Made by a program: the position numbers and the translations under genes. Source: Timaviella obliquedivisa GSE-PSE-MK23-08B (GTDB lineage Bacteria; Cyanobacteriota; Cyanobacteriia; Elainellales; Elainellaceae). Taken from it: DNA of 64,000 nucleotides. The notes under the pieces were generated by a model. It did not search any database and had not been told where the DNA came from. It saw nothing but the letters and a program-made list of their open reading frames with translations. The DNA is taken from positions 167,685 through 231,684 of the forward strand of contig JAHHII010000007.1 in assembly GCA_019358855.1 (NCBI GenBank). Direction: 5' to 3'. Of this stretch, positions 8,104 to 15,507 are shown piece by piece. The first letter of the stretch is position 1. The number at the start of each line of letters is the position of its first letter.

Positions 8104-8583
8104 GTGATTGCTACATCGATGCGTCCATTCAATCGCAAGTGGAGTACAGTTAGTTTTGCTTCCACTCTTCACTTGAGTCCTGTGCTAGAGCTACTCTTGG
8201 CAGATGTCCCCGCAAAGTGGCGACCGGATCTGCATCTAGGTTTGCAAGAGGCTTTAGTCAATGCGGCTAAGCATGGCAATAACTTAGATCCGAGTAAGAC
8301 AGTATTAGTTAAGTTCTTTACGTTAAGTAATCAACGCTGGTGGATCATTGCTGACCAGGGCTCTGGATTTTCTCCGGGTTGTTGCTGCGTCTCTCAGGTG
8401 GACTCAAACAGCCAGGAGTTGGCTGACGTTGGTGAGTGTGGTCGAGGGCTTTATATTCTTCACCAGATCTTTGACCAGGTTCTTTGGAACAAACAAGGGA
8501 CAGAGTTACGTTTATGCAAGGAAATGGGCAACCGAGCCAGGCTGCCTTTAGTGCGTCCGAGACAACTGATACCAAGCTTCTAG
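8104..8583 (+). CDS. Anti-sigma-factor-type ATP-binding protein (RsbW-like HATPase)
   Basis: A 159-residue protein with the GHKL ATPase motifs of RsbW/SpoIIAB-type kinases: N-box EALVNAAKHGN at residues 49-59, G1 box DQGSGF at 84-89 and G2-like GRGLYIL at 113-119. Such proteins bind a sigma factor or an STAS-domain antagonist and phosphorylate the latter. Initiation is at GTG 8104, supported by AGGA seven bases upstream. The motif region is followed by a short basic tail. Its last 36 bases overlap the convergent larC gene. No STAS or PP2C partner gene is adjacent, so the target is unknown. Confidence 0.85.
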   Translation: MIATSMRPFNRKWSTVSFASTLHLSPVLELLLADVPAKWRPDLHLGLQEALVNAAKHGNNLDPSKTVLVKFFTLSNQRWWIIADQGSGFSPGCCCVSQVDSNSQELADVGECGRGLYILHQIFDQVLWNKQGTELRLCKEMGNRARLPLVRPRQLIPSF

Positions 8584-9972
8584 CGCTAGACGATGAATTT
8601 CTTGCCAGGGAATTTGGGTTTGGCGAGCTAGTTTTGCACAGTCTTCGTATTCTGGCTGCACGTTGAGGATTTTGCCCACGGCAGATTGCCGCGCAACTTT
8701 AACTCGAATAATTCCATGGTCGATCGCCACTTCTTGTATTTCTCTTTTCAACACAGTTCGCTGTTGGATAGTGCGGCGGATTCCCAGAGTCGTTGTCTCT
8801 TGAAAGACGATCGCCTCACAAGCTTCTACCTGCTGTGGCTGACAAATCACCGATAGCAGAATGCCAGGACGCGATTTCTTCATGCCGATCGCCTGGGTAA
8901 ACACATCTAACGCGCCTGCCGCCAAGAGTGCCTCAAAGACGTAGCCAATTACTTGAGGGTTAACGTCATCTAGTTGAGTCTCTAGAACTGTGACCGATTC
9001 TTGTTGATCTTCATAAGCGGAAGGGTGTTGTTTAAAAGAGTTCACTTGAGCTAGCCTACTTTCGGTTTCACCAATCCAGAGCCGCAAAATGTTAGGAATT
9101 TCTAGATCAATGGAGCCTGCGCCTAATCCAACTTGCTGAAGGGTCATTGCTGGAGGTGCGCCAAATTGAACCGCTAAAGTGGTGGCGATCGCTGCTCCAG
9201 TAGGAGTGACCATTTCTCGATTAATACCATTGCTGTATAGGGGAATTTGTCGCATTTCCCATAGCTTTAGCACAGCCGGAGCCGGCACAGGTAGCCGACC
9301 ATGCGCCGCCCGAATCGTGCCGCCGCCAATGGGTAAAGCTGAGCAATAAAGCTGGTCGATACCGAGCCAATCTAGTCCTAAGCAGGTGCCGACAATATCA
9401 ACAATGGCATCAGTCGCTCCAACCTCATGAAAATGAACTTGGTTGGCAGAGATACCATGTACTGCGCCTTCAGCGATCGCCAAGCGACGAAAAACGTCCA
9501 AACTCCAAGTCTCTGCACGCTGGGGCAGGTTAGCAGATTGAATCAACTGCTCAATTTCGGGCAAATGCCGGATTAATGAAGCGGTTTCATGCCTCTGCTC
9601 GTGACTCTGCTCCTCTCCATGCTCGTGGTGCGGCTTAGGGTCATGGTGTGGCTCATGCTCGTGGTGTGGCTCAGGATCCTGAAGAGATTTACCTCCTTTC
9701 TGCCGCTCCTGCTTCTGCCTATCGTGCTGATGAGACTGCGCAAAGGTAAACTGGGGATCGCTGTTGTCAGACAAAGCTAAGTCTACGTGGACTTTTGTGG
9801 CTTGCTGCCCGTTGCGAAGAACCCGTTCTGCCCACAGCTTATATTCTGAGGCAATTCCCAACTGCCCAAGTTTCTCAATGAGATAGGTTAAAGGAACTCC
9901 AGCATGAACTAAAGCTCCCAGGCACATATCTCCTGCAATCCCAGTCGGACAGTCTAAATAAGCAACTTTCAT
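8548..9972 (-). CDS. larC: LarC, nickel-pincer cofactor cyclometallase
   Basis: The 474-residue protein starts MKVAYLDCPTGIAGDM, the conserved N-terminus of the LarC/DUF111 family. It contains the family block AVHGISANQVHFHEVGATDAIVDI (about 160-185, split by the usual variation) and TPTGAAI near 257. LarC inserts nickel into the pincer cofactor of lactate racemase and related isomerases. A His-rich insert at about residues 81-129 contains repeated HHEHEPHH and HHEHGE and probably binds nickel. Unlike the lactobacillus gene, where LarC is made by programmed frameshift, this is one uninterrupted frame. Neither larB nor larE nor larA is in the window. Confidence 0.9.
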   Translation of the reverse strand: MKVAYLDCPTGIAGDMCLGALVHAGVPLTYLIEKLGQLGIASEYKLWAERVLRNGQQATKVHVDLALSDNSDPQFTFAQSHQHDRQKQERQKGGKSLQDPEPHHEHEPHHDPKPHHEHGEEQSHEQRHETASLIRHLPEIEQLIQSANLPQRAETWSLDVFRRLAIAEGAVHGISANQVHFHEVGATDAIVDIVGTCLGLDWLGIDQLYCSALPIGGGTIRAAHGRLPVPAPAVLKLWEMRQIPLYSNGINREMVTPTGAAIATTLAVQFGAPPAMTLQQVGLGAGSIDLEIPNILRLWIGETESRLAQVNSFKQHPSAYEDQQESVTVLETQLDDVNPQVIGYVFEALLAAGALDVFTQAIGMKKSRPGILLSVICQPQQVEACEAIVFQETTTLGIRRTIQQRTVLKREIQEVAIDHGIIRVKVARQSAVGKILNVQPEYEDCAKLARQTQIPWQEIHRLALEAWYQLSRTH

Positions 9973-10014
9973 ACGCCCATTGCCTCACTAAGAGGTATTC
10001 AAAAAAAGGTCATC

Positions 10015-10653
10015 ATGGCTACTGTTTACAATCTTCATCCCGATACGCCGCAAAATCGTCAGGTCGAAAAAATTCGGGATGCGTTGCGCAGTGGAGCCGT
10101 CATGCTTTACCCAACCGATACAGTGTACGCCATTGGTTGTGATCTCAATGCTAAGTCAGCAGTGGAACGGGTACGGCAAATTAAACAACTTTCCAGCGAT
10201 AAACCCCTAACGTTTCTCTGTTCTTCGCTGTCTAATATTTCTGAGTATGCGCAGGTTAGCGATTCTGCTTACCGACTCATCAAGCGCCTGATTCCAGGGC
10301 CCTATACCTTTGTATTGCCCGCTACCAAGGCGGTACCGCGTTTAGTGATGAATCCAAAACGCAAAACAACGGGCATTCGAGTCCCTGATCATGTCATTTC
10401 TCAGGCGTTGCTACAGTCGTTAGGTAATCCTATTATTTCAACGTCGGCAACGACAGCCGCTCAAGCTGAGACGAAGATGTCACAGGCAGAGCTATTTGAT
10501 CAACTCGACAAAATAGTAGACCTGATTATTGATGATGAACGAACCTCTGTGGGCTACCAAATGTCTACTATTTTGGATTTGACTGAGACAGAACCTCAGG
10601 TCGTGCGCCAAGGGCTGGGCTGGGAGGCGATCGCCGATTGGATTGAAGGATAA
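10015..10653 (+). CDS. Sua5/YciO/YrdC-family protein (L-threonylcarbamoyladenylate synthase-like)
   Basis: A 212-residue protein with the YrdC fold. Key segments are MLYPTDTVYAIGCD near residue 30, a KQLSSDKPLTFLC substrate loop, a PGPYTFVLPAT segment near 88 and the RVPDH-x-(12)-PIISTSA block near 120-143. Members make threonylcarbamoyl-AMP from threonine, bicarbonate and ATP for tRNA t6A37. The form KPLTFLC...YTFVLPAT looks closer to the YciO subgroup, whose role in t6A is less certain. AAGG precedes the ATG at a good distance. It is divergent from larC, 42 bases apart. Confidence 0.85.
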   Translation: MATVYNLHPDTPQNRQVEKIRDALRSGAVMLYPTDTVYAIGCDLNAKSAVERVRQIKQLSSDKPLTFLCSSLSNISEYAQVSDSAYRLIKRLIPGPYTFVLPATKAVPRLVMNPKRKTTGIRVPDHVISQALLQSLGNPIISTSATTAAQAETKMSQAELFDQLDKIVDLIIDDERTSVGYQMSTILDLTETEPQVVRQGLGWEAIADWIEG

Positions 10654-11115
10654 AGCCCCAAACTCAGGGATGAAGTTAACTTACTTACTTTCCCAGAAGG
10701 CAGGTTCCCGATCTCAGCAGAAATTGCAGCATCTTCACGAAAAAACTTTTTTTATGTTTCTTCTCAGTAGCCGGATTAAAAATTGCCCCTTTGGCTGCCC
10801 AACATTTTAAAGTTCTCATAAACAAGACAGTTGCCTGGGGAAGCCTTCTCACCAAAGAAAAATCATGATCTCAAGTTGGATTTTGGACATTTGCTTGCAG
10901 GTCTTTATTGGCGAATCAGGAAACCACCTAGAAAAGTGACATAGCTCAACCGAGGTTTAACCGCAGTTTCAAAAAAAAGCTTGTAGAAGAATTCATCAAG
11001 GCAGAAACAACTCTGCAAGTTTTGAGTTCTAAGGTTTTAAGCCGGGTTAAATGGCAGCACACATTGCCCCAGTCATTAACTCTCTTTTCGCCATGCATCC
11101 ACCCGTAGGAAAGTT
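10654..11115. other. Long leader region upstream of the HetZ-family gene
   Basis: About 460 bases with no convincing coding frame. It most likely holds the promoter and an extended 5' leader of the HetZ-family gene, which has a good Shine-Dalgarno (AGGAAAG) just before its ATG. I could not pick out a clear promoter, riboswitch or stable hairpin. Confidence 0.4.
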
Positions 11116-12342
11116 ATGAATCTCGATACCAACACCCCCACGCCAAACGGCTCCGTTCATTCGCCTGTTGAGACACCGATCGCCGCTAGTGGTGACACAG
11201 TAGTTTCAAAATTAGCACAAGTTTTATTGACCGAATTTCAAACTGATTTGCCCAAGCCTTCTAGCAATGTCTGCTCGGTGATTACTCGGATGGTTGAGGA
11301 AGTAGAGCGAATTTGTGAAAAGAGCGATCGCATTCAAAGCTCTGGACAGGTTCAAAACTGGCAATTAACTTTAACGCGTCATAAAGTCCAAAAATGTTTA
11401 ACTTATTACCGCTTAGGGTCAAAACACGGTCGAATAGAACTTCATAGCCATCTGAGCACGATGGTTTATCGCCACATTGTGCTGAGCCAAGCTCAAATGG
11501 GGTTTGGGGCACGTTATACCCTGATCGAAGATTTCTTACAAGGTTTTTATATCGAAGTCCTCAAAGCGTTCCGCCGCGAACATCAGCTTCCGGCAGACTA
11601 TAGCCCCCGGACTCGCTTAGAACTAGCGGAATATATGGCATTTACTGAGCATTATGCAAAACGGCGTATTACCCTACCCGGTCGCCGCAGCCAGCAGTTG
11701 ATTGTGTTAAGGGCACAGGGATTTGCTCACCGTCAGCCCCCTGAAACTTCGATGGATTTAGAAATGGCGATGGAATCGGCTAAGGGCGAAGAAGCTGAAA
11801 TGCAGAGTCGATCGCCTCTGGCGCAGCAGCTTCGTGAGCACCTAGTAGCAGATGTGACTGATCCCTCGGATTCAGTAGTGCGCGATCGGGTCATTCAAGA
11901 CCTCACTGAGTACCTGGAAGCACAAGGACAAAGTGATTGCGTCGATTATCTTGCCCTTAAGCTTCAAGACCTATCTGCCCCTGAAATTGATGACATTTTG
12001 GGGCTCTCTTGTCGGCAACGCGACTACTTGCAACAGCGCTTTAAGTACCATGTTGAAAAATTTGCCCGATCCCATCGCTGGCAGCTTGTTCATCAATGGC
12101 TAGGAGCCGACCTCGACCAGAACCTAGGGATGCCTCAGCAACAATGGGAAGCCTTTGTGCAAGAGCTTTCTGGTGATCAACAGCGGCTACTCACGCTCAA
12201 AGGGCGGCAAGTAAACGACTCAGACATTGCTAAAATCTTGCACTGCACTCCCAAGCAAGTTCATAAACGCTGGGTGCGGATCTTAGAATTGGCATGGCAA
12301 GTTCGCAACAATGCTGATCCCGTAAGTTCTAGTGAGAATTAA
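11116..12342 (+). CDS. HetZ-family regulatory protein
   Basis: The 408-residue protein matches my recollection of the cyanobacterial HetZ/HetZ-related family in length and in conserved blocks: IQSSGQVQNWQLTLTRHKVQ near 75, ELHSHLSTMVYRHI near 117, LIEDFLQGFYIEVLKAFRRE near 140, YSPRTRLELAEYMAFTEHYA near 167, and a C-terminal RDYLQQRFKYHVEKFARSHRW near 302. HetZ acts in early heterocyst differentiation in Anabaena, but relatives occur in filamentous strains without heterocysts, where their role is unclear. The C-terminal helical segment (DSDIAKILHCTPKQVHKRW) looks like a sigma-4-type helix-turn-helix, consistent with DNA binding. Subtype is uncertain. Confidence 0.75.
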   Translation: MNLDTNTPTPNGSVHSPVETPIAASGDTVVSKLAQVLLTEFQTDLPKPSSNVCSVITRMVEEVERICEKSDRIQSSGQVQNWQLTLTRHKVQKCLTYYRLGSKHGRIELHSHLSTMVYRHIVLSQAQMGFGARYTLIEDFLQGFYIEVLKAFRREHQLPADYSPRTRLELAEYMAFTEHYAKRRITLPGRRSQQLIVLRAQGFAHRQPPETSMDLEMAMESAKGEEAEMQSRSPLAQQLREHLVADVTDPSDSVVRDRVIQDLTEYLEAQGQSDCVDYLALKLQDLSAPEIDDILGLSCRQRDYLQQRFKYHVEKFARSHRWQLVHQWLGADLDQNLGMPQQQWEAFVQELSGDQQRLLTLKGRQVNDSDIAKILHCTPKQVHKRWVRILELAWQVRNNADPVSSSEN

Positions 12343-12428
12343 CAGTCAAAAATATACTTTCATTAACTAGGACAGGAATAATAGCAAGTGTTGCCAGTTC
12401 CAACTATGGCAGTTGCTTAGGAAGAAAT

Positions 12429-12475
12429 GAAAGAACAGTAAGTATCGAGGTTATGCTGAGATTTGCTGTTCTTTC
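12429..12475 (+). promoter_or_regulatory. Hairpin with 10-bp perfect stem before the ABC permease gene
   Basis: GAAAGAACAG (12429-12438) is the exact reverse complement of CTGTTCTTTC (12466-12475) across a 27-base loop. It ends 20 bases before the GTG start at 12496. It could be a terminator for the upstream HetZ-family gene, an operator, or a translation-control hairpin. The sequence does not decide between these. Confidence 0.4.
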
Positions 12476-12495
12476 TATACTAGTGGGGACATTAA

Positions 12496-13161
12496 GTGAG
12501 CACTTTTATTCAGGCTTATGATTACGCAATTAATCATGCTGATGACTTGTTAACCGCAATGCAAGAACACTTACTTCTGGTGCTTGTACCGATGTTAATA
12601 GGTTTGTTGCTAGGGCTGCCTTTAGGACTTTTGAGTGCGCGATCGCGCTTTGCTTCTATAGCTCTAATCAATACCTTTAATGGATTACGAGTTATTCCAA
12701 GCTTGGCAATTTTGTTTTTAGCAATCCCCTATTTTGGATTGAGCTTTCAATCGGCAGTTATTGCTCTAACACTATTGGTAATGCCTCCTATTTTGATGAG
12801 TACTGACATTGCTTTTCGTTCAATTGATCCAATGATTCGGGAAGCAGCTTATGGGATGGGAATGAGCAACAGACAAGTATTACAGCAAGTTGAAGTGCCT
12901 TTAGCGTTGCCAGTAATTTTAACGGGAATTAAAACAGCGGTGGTAGAAGTCATCGCTAGTGCTACGTTGGCAGCATTTATTGGGGCAGGTGGCTTGGGAA
13001 TATTTATCGTCCGAGGATTTGCGTTGTACGATAATGCAATTCTACTGGTCGGGGCGATTCCTGTGGCGCTACTAGCATTACTTACAGAAATCACTTTAAG
13101 CGCACTCCAGAGAATAATTCAGCCTTTTCAAGGCAGTCTTTCTACCCCTCTTGCTGAGTAG
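12496..13161 (+). CDS. Osmoprotectant-type ABC transporter permease (OpuCB/ProW-like)
   Basis: A 221-residue inner-membrane protein with about six hydrophobic segments and the binding-protein-dependent permease (EAA) loop EAAYGMGMSNRQVLQQVEVPLALP at roughly residues 116-139. The segment FIGAGGLGIFIVRGF follows it. This pattern is that of glycine betaine/choline/carnitine permeases of the OpuC/OpuB group. GTG at 12496 has GGGGA as ribosome binding site. No ATPase or binding-protein gene adjoins it. A second, similar permease lies on the opposite strand at 13592-14290. The substrate is inferred only from family. Confidence 0.85.
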   Translation: MSTFIQAYDYAINHADDLLTAMQEHLLLVLVPMLIGLLLGLPLGLLSARSRFASIALINTFNGLRVIPSLAILFLAIPYFGLSFQSAVIALTLLVMPPILMSTDIAFRSIDPMIREAAYGMGMSNRQVLQQVEVPLALPVILTGIKTAVVEVIASATLAAFIGAGGLGIFIVRGFALYDNAILLVGAIPVALLALLTEITLSALQRIIQPFQGSLSTPLAE

Positions 13162-13446
13162 TTTTTTTACATCAGTTTTTATTGCCTAATTTTTTATTAC
13201 TGAGTCTTTTTTGTAACTTACTGATCAATCTAAATCAACATATCCTATAGCGGCAATATATACCGACGACAACAATTGATGATTTAGTAATTGAGAGGTT
13301 TCGCAAGAAGTTATTGGTATAGAAGATGATCCATTTGAATGATTATTGATTCTCAATCCATTGTTAACATTAAGGAGATAGAATACGAACAAACTGACCT
13401 AGCTCAAGTATTTTCTTCTACCATTTAATGTGGGACTTGTGTCACT

Positions 13447-13680
13447 ATGCTTCCTGCCCAGCGATCGAGCTTGTCTGCGTACTTGAGAGGGTTTAATCTT
13501 TCGACTATTGGGTCTAGTTTTCGAGCCTGGATCCGTCATGAAATCGTTGATGACGATCCCTGGGATACAGAAACTTTGCATCCTTTGTCGTCTATATCTT
13601 CAGAAAAATCTGTCCTCGAAGAAACCGACCTAGAGGAGACGACCCCGGAGAAGACGACCCCGGAGAAGACGACCTTCTAG
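13447..13680 (+). CDS. Small acidic-tailed protein, 77 aa, unknown
   Basis: The frame starts ATG 13447. The first 50 residues look protein-like: an amphipathic basic helix (LSAYLRGFNLSTIGSSFRAW) followed by WIRHEIVDDDPWDTETL, an acidic DDDPWD motif I associate, without certainty, with short cyanobacterial proteins. The tail is a Thr/Glu/Lys-rich repeat (TPEK twice) encoded by a 15-bp DNA repeat. No good Shine-Dalgarno is seen. The last 89 bases overlap the antisense 3' end of the convergent permease gene. It may be real with a repeat-expanded tail; function unknown. Confidence 0.45.
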   Translation: MLPAQRSSLSAYLRGFNLSTIGSSFRAWIRHEIVDDDPWDTETLHPLSSISSEKSVLEETDLEETTPEKTTPEKTTF

Positions 13681-14290
13681 CAGGTGTCATCTTTTCCAAT
13701 ACCAGCAACAGCCCATTTAGGGTAAGCGCGAGGATCGTTACGGCGATCGCCCCTGCCCAAATTTTGTCAGCCCGTCCGGCTTGAGCAATTCCTTCAAATA
13801 AAAGAGTCCCTAATCCACCTGCTCCAAATTTTGCGCCAATGGTGCCAGTCGCGATCGCCACTACTGCGGCAATTCTAAGACCTGCCAGAAAAATCGGTAG
13901 CGCCAGCGGCACTTGAATTTGCCACCAACGCTGCCAGAGGTTCATCCCCATGCCTCGTGCTGCTTCTAGGATGGAAGGTTGAATAGACTGCAACCCAACC
14001 ACTAAACTGCGGACTAAAATAACTTGGGAATATACCACCATCGCTACAATCACAGAACGGACATTTAACCCAAAAATGGGGATGAGTAAAATGATCAATG
14101 CCAGGCTAGGGATTGTGTAGAGAATGCCTAAACTTCCTAGAATGGGCAGATTGAGCCAGCGGTAGCGAATCACTAGCAAGGCTAACGGTAAGGCGATTAA
14201 AACAGCGATGGCAAGCGTTAGGATCGTCATGCCAAGATGAGCCAGGAGTAGGCTCCAAACCGTTCCAGGATACTTCAGAATGTAGCTCAT
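13592..14290 (-). CDS. Osmoprotectant-type ABC transporter permease with low-complexity tail
   Basis: The 232-residue protein has about five or six membrane segments and the permease loop EAARGMGMNLWQRWWQIQVPLALP near residues 112-135, then KFGAGGLGTLLFEGI. It is a paralogue of the permease at 12496-13161 and belongs to the OpuBB/OpuCB group. The conserved part ends near residue 203 (VLEKMTPAR). The remaining 29 residues (SSSPG repeats, then LGRFLRGQ) are encoded by a 15-bp tandem repeat and are probably not functional. No ATPase or binding protein adjoins. Its 3' end overlaps a small gene on the other strand. Confidence 0.8.
   Translation of the reverse strand: MSYILKYPGTVWSLLLAHLGMTILTLAIAVLIALPLALLVIRYRWLNLPILGSLGILYTIPSLALIILLIPIFGLNVRSVIVAMVVYSQVILVRSLVVGLQSIQPSILEAARGMGMNLWQRWWQIQVPLALPIFLAGLRIAAVVAIATGTIGAKFGAGGLGTLLFEGIAQAGRADKIWAGAIAVTILALTLNGLLLVLEKMTPARRSSSPGSSSPGSSPLGRFLRGQIFLKI
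13638..13677. repeat. 15-bp tandem repeat, about 2.6 copies, open on both strands
   Basis: The unit GACGACCCCGGAGAA occurs at 13638-13652 and 13653-13667, followed by a partial third copy. Because 15 is divisible by 3, it encodes a pentapeptide repeat on each strand: T-T-P-E-K rightward and S-S-P-G-S leftward. Confidence 0.85.
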
Positions 14291-14468
14291 CAGAGCATTC
14301 TAAAGCAAGGTGCGAAGAGTCGCACGGTAATTCAGCTTAGTAGAGTCATTAAACTCTTCTACACCCTGGTTGAGAATGAGACAATCAACAAAAGATTTTA
14401 AGATCTTCAAAAACTAGACAAAGTAATTCAATAATAATTCATTTAAAGCGCTTAATTTAAGACACTAA

Positions 14469-14898
14469 TTGCAACAGGTTCTTGAACAGAACGAAGAACA
14501 ACGCGATCGCGCCTTTAATGCTTCGGTTAGTCTAGGTAAACCATTGTCCAACCTTGCTTCAGCAATGCCAAAAAAGGTTTTATCAGGCTCCGGGTTCAAC
14601 ATGACGAGACTGGGCGATCGACCCTTTGTCGTTACCTTAGAGAGACACCCCAAAGCGCTGCATTAGAGTTTGAAATTGAAGGACAGGTTTATCAAACGTT
14701 ACTCCTACCCGATGGCGCTTCCACCACTTGTCCAAAGCAAATTACTGGGGGAACCCCTTCTTTCGAGAGAGCAGTTGGTTGCGTCCGCCTGTCAGTCTCC
14801 CAAAGAGCTTGCCCATTGCCCGACAGCGGTTGATTCGTCGGTATGACGAGAGGGGTGAGTGGATAAGCGAAAGTGTAAAAAGGAGCCAGAGCTTATGA
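14469..14898 (+). pseudogene. Gene remnant broken by at least two frameshifts, unknown family
   Basis: Three successive rightward frames each read like ordinary protein, and each takes over where the previous one fails. Frame one (from about 14469) gives LGDRPFVVTLE up to 14642. Frame two gives TPQSAALEFEIEGQVYQTLL and LPDG from 14645. Frame three gives ANYWGNPFFRESSWLRPP, then RQRLIRRYDERGEWISES, and stops at 14898. The first break sits in an AGAGAG run, where loss or gain of two bases would restore the frame. Joined, they would give a protein of about 140 residues. I do not recognise the family. A sequencing error is possible, but two breaks in 430 bases favour decay. Confidence 0.4.
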
Positions 14899-14915
14899 CT
14901 GTCTGATGCTCTAAC

Positions 14916-14945
14916 TCCCCTCGTCTATGGATTCCCCTCGTCTAT
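14916..14945. repeat. Short direct repeat, 13 bp with 17-bp period
   Basis: TCCCCTCGTCTAT occurs at 14916-14928 and again at 14933-14945, between the gene remnant and the end of the HU gene. It probably arose by slippage; no function is apparent. Confidence 0.6.
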
Positions 14946-14962
14946 AGATACAGTGATAAAGC

Positions 14963-15238
14963 CTACTCTGCCACCATTTCTTTAAACTGCTTCCCTGCTG
15001 AGAAGGCAGGAACGGTGGTTGCAGGAATTTGGATAGTTTGTCCGGTTTGGGGGTTGCGTCCATCTCGAGCTGCTCGTTGGCGAGGCTCGAAGGAGCCAAA
15101 GCCGACCAATGTCACTTTTTCACCCGCTGCCACAGCTTCCATGATGGAATCAATTGCAGCCGATAAAACTGCATCAGCTTCCTTCTTGGTTACTTCGGCT
15201 TTGGAAGCCACTGCATCAACCAATTCACCTTTATTCAT
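14963..15238 (-). CDS. hup: HU-type DNA-binding protein
   Basis: A 91-residue protein of the bacterial HU/IHF family. It begins MNKGELVDAVA, with the dimerising helices over residues 1-45, GFGSFEPRQRAARDGRNPQTG at 47-67 (the signature arm region) and IPATTVPAFSAGKQFKE at the C-terminus. Length and the RNPQTG motif are standard for HU. It bends and compacts DNA in the nucleoid. It is a single gene, with upstream DNA shared with the fructose-bisphosphate aldolase terminator region. Confidence 0.95.
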   Translation of the reverse strand: MNKGELVDAVASKAEVTKKEADAVLSAAIDSIMEAVAAGEKVTLVGFGSFEPRQRAARDGRNPQTGQTIQIPATTVPAFSAGKQFKEMVAE

Positions 15239-15422
15239 ACGGTTTGCCCCTTAGGGGTACATGAGAAACGTTTTGAATTGTAGTGTATTCTTTCCAAAAT
15301 GAACGTCATTTGCAGAGAAAATACCCACTTTTTTATCGAAATTGAAAATATTCCGTTACACAGAACGCACCATCCTACTGAACATACTTTCTAAACTAAT
15401 GACCCATCTCAAAATTTCTACT

Positions 15423-15457
15423 AAAAAAGCCGAGTCGCTCAGTGCCACTCGGCTTTA
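15423..15457 (-). terminator. Rho-independent terminator of the aldolase gene
   Basis: Read leftward, a 10-bp perfect stem (15447-15456 with 15426-15435, core AAAGCCGAGT) with an 11-base loop is followed directly by a run of T residues (15423-15428 on the reverse strand). It lies about 50 bases past the aldolase stop codon. Confidence 0.85.
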
Positions 15458-15507
15458 TCGAAATGAGTTGATCAAACGTCAGCTTTGCTCAGGTTGCTGA
15501 ATTGATG

